From contig PXDL01000555.1 of NCBI GenBank assembly GCA_003566395.1, positions 1 through 5,127 on the forward strand: 5,127 bases of DNA, in the 5' to 3' direction. Each line of letters begins with the position of its first letter. Position 1 is the stretch's first letter. Source of the stretch: Balneolia bacterium. GTDB lineage: Bacteria > Bacteroidota > Rhodothermia > Balneolales > Cyclonatronaceae. The translations under genes and the position numbers were made by a program. This document shows positions 1-5,127 of the stretch, piece after piece. The notes beneath the pieces are model-generated. The model searched no databases. It saw only the letters and a list, made by a program, of their open reading frames with translations, and was not told the DNA's origin.

Positions 1-1
1 A

Positions 2-139
2 ACAGCCCAAAAAATGATTCAACATTTCGGCTCCGTAAAAAAGATCCGGTCTGCAAGCGAGGAAGAGTTGAAGCAGTACGCAGGAGCCAAAACCGGATCG
101 TTGATTTACGCCTATTTTCAGAGCCAAAGCCGAGAGTGA
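2..139 (+). CDS. uvrC: UvrABC excinuclease subunit C, C-terminal end (partial)
   Basis: This is an open frame from the left edge to a TGA stop, and only the last 45 residues are present. It reads IQHFGSVKKIRSAS, then EEELKQYAG, then an alanine/tyrosine helix and a short polar tail. That is the second half of the tandem helix-hairpin-helix (HhH2) domain which closes UvrC proteins (the usual form is LLKxFGSxxxIxxASxEEL). In the family, UvrC makes the two incisions around a DNA lesion after UvrA and UvrB have loaded, and the HhH2 domain binds the DNA near the 5' incision. The nuclease domains lie outside the window, so their integrity cannot be judged. No convincing terminator follows the stop. 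The family call rests on a short stretch, but the FGSVKKIRxAS motif is characteristic. Another HhH protein is the only reasonable alternative. Confidence 0.85.
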   Translation, partial: TAQKMIQHFGSVKKIRSASEEELKQYAGAKTGSLIYAYFQSQSRE

Positions 140-250
140 CCTAAATTTGATGCATCCCATTGTGCTTTATTATGGACACCCGACCCTTCCCGTGTGTATC
201 AATAGGAGCTATTCAGGGCTAAAAATGGTTTCAGGCATGCATCACCAACC

Positions 251-267
251 TTGGTATAGTTTTTGCA
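251..267 (+). promoter_or_regulatory. Candidate sigma-54 (RpoN) -24/-12 promoter
   Basis: The site reads TTGGTATAGTTTTTGCA. From position 252 it matches every specified base of the sigma-54 consensus TGGYAYRNNNNYTGCW. The invariant GG (253-254) and GC (265-266) are separated by exactly 10 bases. Transcription would start near 278, giving a 5' leader of about 190 nt before the sigma factor ATG at 467. In known systems such promoters need an AAA+ enhancer-binding activator bound upstream. No clear tandem activator site was recognised. An inverted repeat ACCAA-CC-TTGGT (244-255) overlaps the -24 element and could be an operator, although it is short. TATAGT (255-260) preceded by TGG could also be read as an extended -10 element, but no good -35 accompanies it. 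Confidence 0.6.
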
Positions 268-292
268 ACTTGCTTAGCAGAGTCAGCTGATT

Positions 293-404
293 GCCGCCTC
301 AAGCAGCGTCAGTAAGCTTAAGAACGTATTACCGGGCAGGTTTGTTTATATAGACAGGTTCTATTTACAACCTAAAAACCCGGCTCAATAAGATCTCAGG
401 CGGC
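293..404 (+). other. Possible structured 5' leader of the sigma factor transcript
   Basis: Nested complementary segments are visible by eye. GCCGCCT (293-299) pairs with AGGCGGC (398-404). Inside it CCGGG (332-336) pairs with CCCGG (379-383), and inside that AGGTT (338-342) pairs with AACCT (369-373). A second AGGTT copy (356-360) could pair with the same AACCT in a tighter hairpin with an 8-nt loop, giving two alternative folds. The segment matches no riboswitch class I recognise and has no T-run after it. The pairing may be chance; only the outer 7-bp GC-rich helix is notable. Confidence 0.3.
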
Positions 405-466
405 TCTGATAGGACCCACGGCTTCACAGTCGTGCAATATCAAAATTCAACTAACGTTTTCGAATT

Positions 467-1105
467 ATGTTGTCAGTAAATAAAATTTCAGACTCAAGGT
501 ATTCCGGATTAAACGACCAGGACCTGGTTCGTGCTTTTCGCAAGGACGGAGACCAACTGGCATTTAGTGAACTGCTGAACCGCCATCAGAATAAGATTTA
601 TTCTTATATCTACAGCATGGTGGGCAATCAGGAGATCGCCAACGACATCTTCCAGGAGACCTTTACCAAGGTGATTACCAAAATGGACGACACCTATAAC
701 GAACAAGGTAAATGGATAGCCTGGGTTATGCGAATTGCGCACAACGCCACGATTGACCATATCCGGAAACGTAAACGTTTTGTAGATGTGAATGCAGCTA
801 CCGACGACAATAATTATGATTTCTACGACCGACTCGAAGATGAAGGTGCCCCAAGCGCCCAGGACGATCTTGAGTTCGGTGAAGCGAAATCCAGCCTGAT
901 GAAGCATATCGGAAATCTTCCGAAAGAACAGCGCGAAGTTGTGATGCTGCGTCACTATTATGAAATGTCGTTCAAGGAAATTGCTGAACTCACCAATGTT
1001 TCCATTAATACCGCTTTGGGTCGAATGCGCTATGCGTTAATTAACCTTAGAAAATTGTTCGACAAAGAAAATGGAAAAGAATATCAATATGCAGAACGCG
1101 GATGA
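467..1105 (+). CDS. ECF-type RNA polymerase sigma factor (sigma-70 family)
   Basis: This 212-residue protein has the two-domain form of extracytoplasmic-function sigma factors. Region 2 spans about residues 32-104. It includes the core-polymerase contact helix ANDIFQETF (58-66) and the -10 recognition part WVMRIAHNATIDHIRKRKR (86-104). Region 4 spans about 147-196: LPKEQREVVMLRHYYEMSFKEIAE followed by a helix-turn-helix ending NTALGRMRYALINLR, which should read the -35 element. There is no region 1 or 3. The linker (about 105-146) is unusually long and acidic. The factor would redirect RNA polymerase to a small regulon in response to an unseen signal. The ATG at 467 gives a full N-terminus; no Shine-Dalgarno precedes it. 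The next gene starts inside its last 35 bases, as in a sigma/anti-sigma pair. The family call is secure, but the ECF subgroup and regulon are unknown. Confidence 0.95.
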   Translation: MLSVNKISDSRYSGLNDQDLVRAFRKDGDQLAFSELLNRHQNKIYSYIYSMVGNQEIANDIFQETFTKVITKMDDTYNEQGKWIAWVMRIAHNATIDHIRKRKRFVDVNAATDDNNYDFYDRLEDEGAPSAQDDLEFGEAKSSLMKHIGNLPKEQREVVMLRHYYEMSFKEIAELTNVSINTALGRMRYALINLRKLFDKENGKEYQYAERG

Positions 1106-1736
1106 TCTTTGTTTAAGGTACGTTCTCAATGAGCTTGACCCCTCCGAGGTCCTTATGGTTGAAAAAGCCATGCGGGAAGACGAAGACATGCTCATTGAGA
1201 TCGAATGCCTTCGGGCTACGTTGCGTAAAGTAAATCAACTTCCGGAGCAGAGCCCGCCCGCGGTTGTAAGGCAAAAAATTCTCGAACATGCCGCTTTTCG
1301 CTGTGAACAAAAGCGCAGGGCGGATAAAATAAAAACACTCCAAACTTCCGGATTTGCAGCAGCTGCCGTGTTAATGATCGCCCTTGGATTAGGTTTTTAC
1401 AACTATTCAGCGTCGCCATCGGGTGAAAATCAATATACCGGCACGTCTGCTTCATCTTTGGACATCCCTGCTCCTCAGGCAGGGTTATCGTCTGTCAGCA
1501 CACCGGTAGTGCTCTCTTCTCAATATGGAAACACCGGCCGACAGGAAGTTCAGCCCTGGGTTGACCGAAACAAGGTTCTTCACATTAATGTGCGGTCCGG
1601 ATCACAGGGCCTTACCATTATGAACCCATCTGTATCGGGTGATGCTCCGGCTTCCCGCCTTGTCCCGATTGAGCGTAGTACGGGTTCCTTCAATACCGGA
1701 ATGCGGGATATTCAGCTTACACGAACACAATATTAG
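1071..1736 (+). CDS. Putative membrane-spanning anti-sigma factor
   Basis: This 221-residue protein starts inside the sigma gene (35-nt overlap, different frame), which suggests translational coupling. The N-terminal cytoplasmic part (1-90) contains DLCLRYVLNELDPSEVLMVEKAM (12-34). This resembles the 'YxLGxLdpeExxxvE' opening of RskA/anti-sigma-like domains, and is followed by charged helices to KRRADKIK (81-88). One membrane segment follows at about 93-111 (GFAAAAVLMIALGLGFY). The rest (112-221) is a Ser/Thr/Gly/Pro-rich outer part without a domain I recognise. The zinc-type HxxxCxxC motif of many anti-sigma factors is absent; the only cysteines are C14, C47 and C78. By analogy it would hold the upstream sigma factor at the membrane until signalled. 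A second ATG at 1089 (M7) is an alternative start. The function rests on position and topology more than on clear homology. Confidence 0.72.
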   Translation: MEKNINMQNADDLCLRYVLNELDPSEVLMVEKAMREDEDMLIEIECLRATLRKVNQLPEQSPPAVVRQKILEHAAFRCEQKRRADKIKTLQTSGFAAAAVLMIALGLGFYNYSASPSGENQYTGTSASSLDIPAPQAGLSSVSTPVVLSSQYGNTGRQEVQPWVDRNKVLHINVRSGSQGLTIMNPSVSGDAPASRLVPIERSTGSFNTGMRDIQLTRTQY

Positions 1737-1740
1737 GTTT

Positions 1741-1786
1741 TCGGCATTTTGATTTTGCAGACCTGCCGAGAGTCTGCTGATTTTTT
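1741..1786 (+). terminator. Hairpin terminator just after the anti-sigma gene
   Basis: GCAGAC (1757-1762) pairs with GTCTGC (1772-1777) around a 9-nt loop. TGA and a run of six T residues (1781-1786) follow, the form of an intrinsic terminator on the + strand. A second pairing, TCGGCA (1741-1746) with TGCCGA (1764-1769), uses the loop of the first, so the two hairpins compete or interlock. The stem is only 6 bp, so termination may be partial. Confidence 0.5.
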
Positions 1787-1817
1787 GACATTCAATTCCG
1801 AACTGACATCATTTTTT

Positions 1818-1870
1818 AAAGCCCGGTTTTCGTGGATCATTTTGCATCCTCAGATAAACGGGCTTTTTTT
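1818..1870 (+). terminator. Intrinsic terminator between the sigma and par operons
   Basis: AAAGCCCG (1818-1825) pairs with CGGGCTTT (1859-1866), and the T-run extends to 1870 (seven T). The stem can continue with TTT (1827-1829) against AAA (1856-1858) past a bulged G. An inner mini-stem GGAT (1834-1837) with ATCC (1846-1849) shortens the loop. This is the stronger of the two terminators. It separates transcription of the sigma/anti-sigma pair from parA. Confidence 0.7.
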
Positions 1871-1882
1871 ATTTCGGTAGAA

Positions 1883-1909
1883 TTGGGTAAGTTAATTTTT
1901 TGGTATATA
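1883..1909 (+). promoter_or_regulatory. Weak candidate promoter for the parAB operon
   Basis: TATATA (1904-1909) is preceded by TGG (1901-1903), like an extended -10 element. A TTGGGT (1883-1888) lies 15 bases upstream as a poor -35. A second extended -10-like string, TGATATATA (1978-1986), lies 31 bases before the ATG without a usable -35. Either could start the operon after the terminator. Housekeeping promoters in this group often differ from the E. coli consensus, so this is tentative. Confidence 0.27.
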
Positions 1910-2017
1910 TCGAGATGACGATTACAATACGGATGTTTGTTGCTTGAAGCAGAGCAGCCCTACCGGCTCCGGCAGTCTGATATATAGCCAACCAATCTTT
2001 AATCATTATCTGAACTT

Positions 2018-2848
2018 ATGGGTAAAGTGATTTCCATTGCCAATCAGAAAGGCGGCGTTGGGAAAACTACAACATCGATAAATCTGGCGGCAAGTTTGGC
2101 TGCTATTGAGCACAAGACCCTTCTTATCGATATCGATCCGCAGAATAATTCAACGAGCGGGCTCGGAATTGAGAGCAAAACTGTTGAAAAATCCATTTAT
2201 GAGCTGCTAATTGAAGGCTTGCCTGTAGGCGAAACCATCGTTAAAACAGAGCTCCCCTACCTCGACCTTGTACCAAGCCATATTAATCTTGTAGGGGCCG
2301 AAATCGAAATTATCGACCGTAGCAGCCGGGAACGGATTTTGGAGAAAGCCATAGAGCCGATCCGCGACAAGTATGATTTTATTATCGTGGATTGTCCGCC
2401 TTCTCTCGGATTGCTGACGATAAATGCACTTACCGCTTCGGATTCGGTTCTCATTCCCGTTCAGTGTGAATATTTCGCTCTTGAAGGGTTGGGTCAGCTT
2501 CTCAACACTATTAAAATTGTCAGGCAACACCTGAATCGTTCTCTCGAAATTGAAGGAGTTGCGCTTACCATGTACGACAACCGCACCCGCTTATCCGCTC
2601 AAGTATCCGAAGAAGTGAAGCGCTATTTCGGTGATAAAGTATTTGAGGCGCTGATTGCCCGGAACGTTCGTCTGGCAGAATCACCAAGTTTCGGCAAACC
2701 CGCTTTGCTGTATGATTCGGTAAGTACAGGTTCACAAAATTATCTGGCTCTTGCGCGTGAAATAATCACGCGTAACAAAAAAATGTTCGCCGATAGTCCT
2801 GTTTTTAAAAACAATTCCACGAAAGCCGGGAAAAAAGAAAGATCGTAA
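2018..2848 (+). CDS. parA: Chromosome-partitioning ATPase ParA (Soj)
   Basis: This 276-residue protein is of normal length for chromosomal Soj/ParA and begins directly with MGKVISIANQKGGVGKTT. The deviant Walker A box is at 11-18, with signature lysine K11 and nucleotide-binding K16. The A' motif is LLIDIDPQ (35-42, D38/D40) and Walker B is FIIVDCPPSLG (121-131, D125). The conserved VQCEYFALEGL (148-158) and LTMYDNRTRLS (183-193) follow. There is no N-terminal helix-turn-helix, which places it with chromosomal and small type Ib ParAs rather than P1-type plasmid ParA. In the family, ATP-bound dimers coat the nucleoid and ParB stimulates hydrolysis, which pulls parS-bound origins apart. It starts the operon, and parB follows after 4 nt. 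The last ~20 residues are a basic tail (KNNSTKAGKKERS). No Shine-Dalgarno is seen before the ATG. All catalytic residues are present. Confidence 0.96.
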   Translation: MGKVISIANQKGGVGKTTTSINLAASLAAIEHKTLLIDIDPQNNSTSGLGIESKTVEKSIYELLIEGLPVGETIVKTELPYLDLVPSHINLVGAEIEIIDRSSRERILEKAIEPIRDKYDFIIVDCPPSLGLLTINALTASDSVLIPVQCEYFALEGLGQLLNTIKIVRQHLNRSLEIEGVALTMYDNRTRLSAQVSEEVKRYFGDKVFEALIARNVRLAESPSFGKPALLYDSVSTGSQNYLALAREIITRNKKMFADSPVFKNNSTKAGKKERS

Positions 2849-2852
2849 GTTT

Positions 2853-3779
2853 ATGGCAAAGAAAGTTTTGGGAAGAGGCCTCGGTGCCTATTTCCCTGAT
2901 ATAGATTCCGACACCGGCAAAAAGAAAGAACAAACCGACCCGGATTCCACGCCCGGCAGTCCGGCCGAGTTGCGCGAACGGGTGAATGTAATTCTTCATA
3001 TCCCGATAGATTCCATCAGGCTAAATCCGCATCAGCCGCGCACCGATTTTGATACCATCAAGCTCCAGGAGCTTTCCGATTCCATCAAACTTCACGGACT
3101 GATTCAGCCGGTTACGGTCCGTCATCTCGGGCGTGATCGTTTTGAGCTCATTTCGGGCGAACGAAGACTGCGCGCCACGCGAATGGCCGGTATGGAAACC
3201 ATCCCTTCGTTTGTTCGCGAAGCCAATGATGAGCAGATGATTACCTTCGCCATCATTGAGAATATACAGCGTGAAGAGCTCAATCCTATTGAAGTGGCCC
3301 TCGGCTACCAGCGGCTTATTGATGAATGCGATCTCAAGCAGGAAGAAGTTGCCCAGCGCGTGGGCCGTAACCGCACGACCGTCACCAATACCCTTCGACT
3401 TCTGAATCTGCCTGCCGCTATCCAACAGGGGCTGAAAACGGGCAAAATAAGCGCCGGACATGCCCGAACTCTTGTTAGTGTGGATGATGCCGAGAAACAG
3501 GAAGAGCTCTATCAGCAAACCGTTGAAAATGAACTCTCGGTTCGACAGCTCGAAGAACTTGTGCGTCTGATTGGCAAACCCCGCAAAAAAAATACCAAAC
3601 CGGCCGCTGTTAAACAGCAGGAATTTGAGTACCGCGAAATTACAAACCGGCTGCGTCGGACCCTCGCCACCAAAGTGAATATCCGTAAAAAGAATAAAGG
3701 CGGCGAAATTAAGATAGAATACTATTCCGACGACGAACTCGAACGCCTGCTGAACCTGTTCGATTCCATCCGGCATTAA
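2853..3779 (+). CDS. parB: Chromosome-partitioning protein ParB (Spo0J), parS-binding CTPase
   Basis: This 308-residue protein has the full ParB layout. The N-terminal KKVLGRGLGAYFPDID (3-18) is the ParA-activating peptide, and an acidic/polar linker runs to about 45. The ParB/Srx CTPase domain follows, with NPHQPR (58-63), GERRLRA (102-108) and ENIQREELNPIEVA (136-149). The helix-turn-helix is at about 161-187 (LKQEEVAQRVGRNRTTVTNT, then LRLLNLP). A basic linker KPRKKNTKP (242-250) leads to a C-terminal dimerisation domain (about 255-308) ending SDDELERLLNLFDSIRH. Known family members load at parS, slide as CTP-bound clamps and recruit ParA and SMC. No parS (TGTTTCACGTGAAACA or a close variant) was found in the window, so the sites must be elsewhere. 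It lies 4 nt after parA and 13 nt before the DUF5683 gene, which indicates one transcript. The start is fixed by the conserved N-terminus. Confidence 0.96.
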   Translation: MAKKVLGRGLGAYFPDIDSDTGKKKEQTDPDSTPGSPAELRERVNVILHIPIDSIRLNPHQPRTDFDTIKLQELSDSIKLHGLIQPVTVRHLGRDRFELISGERRLRATRMAGMETIPSFVREANDEQMITFAIIENIQREELNPIEVALGYQRLIDECDLKQEEVAQRVGRNRTTVTNTLRLLNLPAAIQQGLKTGKISAGHARTLVSVDDAEKQEELYQQTVENELSVRQLEELVRLIGKPRKKNTKPAAVKQQEFEYREITNRLRRTLATKVNIRKKNKGGEIKIEYYSDDELERLLNLFDSIRH

Positions 3780-3792
3780 ATCCGGTATCCGT

Positions 3793-4551
3793 ATGCTTAC
3801 AACCGGGCGTTTCCAAATCCAGCTCGCAGCTTTTGCTTTTCTATGGCTGTGGGTATCCGTTTTACCAAACTCCGTTTTTTCGCAGGAAACAACTCGGAAT
3901 TACGCTGCTTTTGTTTCGCATTCTTTATCTGAAAACTCGGTTTTTATAGCTGAAGCAGGTATTTCGTTTAAGCCGGTCTCCCCTCAACAGGAACGCCGTT
4001 TAACCCGTGATTTCAGTTTTTCCGCCCGACATGCACTTCTTCACTCCGAAGAAAACAATGAAGCGGTGCGCGATACGGTTCCGAATCCCCGTGATGTCAT
4101 GATGCGATCGGTAATTTTGCCGGGCTGGGGACAATACACCAACAGGCAGATTTGGAAAATCCCCCTCGTTTACGGACTTATAGGCGGAATCGGAGCCTAT
4201 GCCTGGTACGCCGATACGCGATACCGAGGATTCAGAGCAGCCTTTTACAACTCGTTTCCTGAAAATGATGATTTCCGCTTCGGAGAAACCCCCGACTGGA
4301 TTTCACCGGATTCATCTACTGAATTTTTGCGGGATTCGAGAAATTTTTTCCGGAACCGCCGTGATTTCCTCATTTTAGCCACCGTGCTGGCGTACGGGCT
4401 TAATATTATCGACGCTTATGTATTTGCCCACATGCGAGATTTCGATGTCAGCGACGACCTTTCGTCCCGCAGGGTGAACGTACAATCCTCCACGTTTCTG
4501 ACCTCGCACTCCCTGCCGGTACCGCTGGTCTCATTCAATTTTCGTTTTTAA
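3793..4551 (+). CDS. DUF5683 family membrane protein of the par operon
   Basis: This 252-residue protein of unknown function has a hydrophobic N-terminus (about 8-30, LAAFAFLWLWVSVLPNSVFS) that looks like a signal peptide with possible cleavage before Q31. A poorly conserved stretch follows to about 95. The DUF5683 core is PNPRDVMMRSVILPGWGQYTN (97-117), then WKIPLVYGLIGGIGAYAWYA (121-140, membrane segment), and a loop rich in Arg and Asp (141-190). Next come DFLILATVLAYGLNIIDAYVFAHM (191-214, second membrane segment) and the family signature DFDVSDDLS (216-224). The positive-inside rule puts the Arg-rich loop in the cytoplasm. DUF5683 genes are known to follow parA-parB in Bacteroidota and relatives. 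The 13-nt gap here supports co-expression with the partition genes. A membrane anchor or envelope link for segregation is speculation. The ATG at 3793 is supported by the signal peptide. Confidence 0.85.
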   Translation: MLTTGRFQIQLAAFAFLWLWVSVLPNSVFSQETTRNYAAFVSHSLSENSVFIAEAGISFKPVSPQQERRLTRDFSFSARHALLHSEENNEAVRDTVPNPRDVMMRSVILPGWGQYTNRQIWKIPLVYGLIGGIGAYAWYADTRYRGFRAAFYNSFPENDDFRFGETPDWISPDSSTEFLRDSRNFFRNRRDFLILATVLAYGLNIIDAYVFAHMRDFDVSDDLSSRRVNVQSSTFLTSHSLPVPLVSFNFRF

Positions 4552-4566
4552 CCTAAGTGACTATTT

Positions 4567-5127
4567 ATGTCTGAAAATGCACCTGAAATCCCTGATAAAT
4601 ACGCTGAAGGTCTCCGCAACGATATCTGGAGTATCTTTAAGGTGATGGGGGAATTTGTAGAGGGATATGAAAAAATGTTTGCCATAGGACCGTGCGTTTC
4701 GGTTTTCGGATCCGCCCGCCTCAGCAAAGACAACCCCTATTACGAGATGACCGAAGATATGGCCCGACGCCTCACAAAGGTGGGCTTCGGAGTTATTACA
4801 GGCGGAGGTCCGGGGCTGATGGAAGCGGCAAACAAAGGAGCTCAGAGCGCAGGAGGCAAATCCGTAGGCCTGACCATACGACTTCCTTTTGAATCCGGAG
4901 CCAACGAATTTGTGGACACGACCTACCACATCGATTTCAACTATTTTTTTGCACGTAAGGTGATGTTCGTTAAATACGCTCAGGGTTTCGTGGTTTTCCC
5001 GGGCGGCCTTGGCACCATGGATGAAATTTTTGAAGCCCTCACCCTTATGCAAACCGGTAAAATAGACCGCTTCCCCATCGTACTTATAGGTACGAAATTC
5101 TGGGGCGGCCTCGTGGACTGGATGCGC
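4567..5127 (+). CDS. LOG-family nucleoside 5'-monophosphate phosphoribohydrolase (partial)
   Basis: The frame is open from ATG 4567 to the right edge (187 codons, C-terminus missing). Residues 10-37 form a helical N-terminal extension (KYAEGLRNDIWSIFKVMGEF). The Rossmann-like LOG (LONELY GUY/TIGR00730) core follows: VSVFGSARL (44-52), VITGGGPGLMEAANKGA (76-92), FNYFFARKVMF (124-134) and FPGGLGTMDEIFEALTLMQ (144-162). The PGGxGTxxE signature is intact. R130 and E153 are in the positions of the catalytic Arg and Glu. Characterised members cleave nucleoside monophosphates to the base and ribose 5-phosphate. Plant and some bacterial enzymes act on cytokinin ribotides, and other bacterial ones on AMP or other NMPs, so the substrate here is open. 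Members were long misnamed 'lysine decarboxylase'. It lies 15 nt after the DUF5683 gene, so it is probably the fourth gene of the operon. The start shows no Shine-Dalgarno. Confidence 0.9.
   Translation, partial: MSENAPEIPDKYAEGLRNDIWSIFKVMGEFVEGYEKMFAIGPCVSVFGSARLSKDNPYYEMTEDMARRLTKVGFGVITGGGPGLMEAANKGAQSAGGKSVGLTIRLPFESGANEFVDTTYHIDFNYFFARKVMFVKYAQGFVVFPGGLGTMDEIFEALTLMQTGKIDRFPIVLIGTKFWGGLVDWMR

Larger units (their letters stand above)
140..466 (+). other. Intergenic region between uvrC and the sigma factor gene
   Basis: This 327-base stretch has no gene I can support. The longest + frame I found starting with ATG is 46 codons (150-290). Its composition is not protein-like and it runs through the promoter described below. 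The region divides into a spacer after uvrC (140-243), a short inverted repeat and sigma-54 type promoter (244-267), and a probable leader of about 190 nt with possible nested stems (about 278-466). No uvrC terminator with a T-run is visible, so some read-through from uvrC is possible. No tRNA, CRISPR or transposon end was seen. Confidence 0.7.

Noticed and set aside
171..196. ACAC/GTGT pairing after uvrC as a terminator.
   Set aside because: Only four base pairs with a long loop and no T-run; it is too weak to call.
150..290. A 46-codon open frame starting at ATG 150 in the uvrC-sigma gap.
   Set aside because: It has no recognisable motif, an odd Cys/His/Trp-rich composition and no ribosome site, and it runs through the sigma-54 type promoter. 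It is probably chance.
509..955. A 148-codon open frame on the - strand.
   Set aside because: It is antisense to the core of the sigma factor gene and has no motif of its own.
1901..1916. TGGTATAT before parA as a second sigma-54 promoter.
   Set aside because: The -24 half fits, but the base pair needed at -13/-12 is GA instead of GC and the TT before it is missing. The essential -12 element is therefore absent.
3021..3776. A 251-codon open frame on the - strand.
   Set aside because: It lies wholly opposite parB, whose full domain set is intact. The antisense translation shows no family motif, so it is a codon-bias shadow.
3908..3925. TTTGTTTCGCATTC as a parS site.
   Set aside because: Only the left half resembles TGTTTCACGTGAAACA. 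The right half is not its complement and the central CACGTG is missing.
4561..5052. A 163-codon open frame on the - strand at the right end, and a short + frame at 4692-4892.
   Set aside because: Both overlap the LOG-family gene, whose + frame carries the full GGGPG and PGGLGT motifs. The alternatives are shadows.

Overview
The window is a stretch of bacterial chromosome of about 47-50% GC (estimated by eye) with all real genes on the + strand. The family content and layout point to the Bacteroidota/Rhodothermota/Balneolota side of the FCB group. The main evidence is a soj/parA - spo0J/parB - DUF5683 order typical of that group, together with gene starts that lack a recognisable Shine-Dalgarno sequence. 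The lineage is an inference; no rRNA or marker gene is complete here.

Region 1 (2-139) is the last 45 codons of uvrC, the nucleotide-excision-repair endonuclease subunit. Region 2 (140-466) has no credible gene. It holds a full match to the sigma-54 (RpoN) -24/-12 promoter consensus at 251-267 and a leader of about 190 nt that can form nested stems. Region 3 (467-1736) is a two-gene regulatory unit: an ECF-type sigma-70 family factor, overlapped by 35 nt by a single-pass membrane protein that has the layout of an anti-sigma factor. Region 4 (1737-2017) carries two tandem hairpin terminators and then the presumed promoter region of the next operon.

Region 5 (2018-5127) is one tightly packed operon with gaps of 4, 13 and 15 nt. 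It encodes ParA (Soj), ParB (Spo0J), a DUF5683 membrane protein, and the first 187 codons of a LOG-family (TIGR00730-like) nucleoside-monophosphate phosphoribohydrolase that runs off the right edge. ParA and ParB should act together in chromosome origin segregation. The DUF5683 protein is a recurrent but uncharacterised neighbour.

Nothing here is a clear new defence, mobile or RNA-guided system. The best leads are the sigma-54 promoter apparently feeding an ECF sigma/anti-sigma unit through a long structured leader, and the DUF5683 membrane protein tied to the partition genes.
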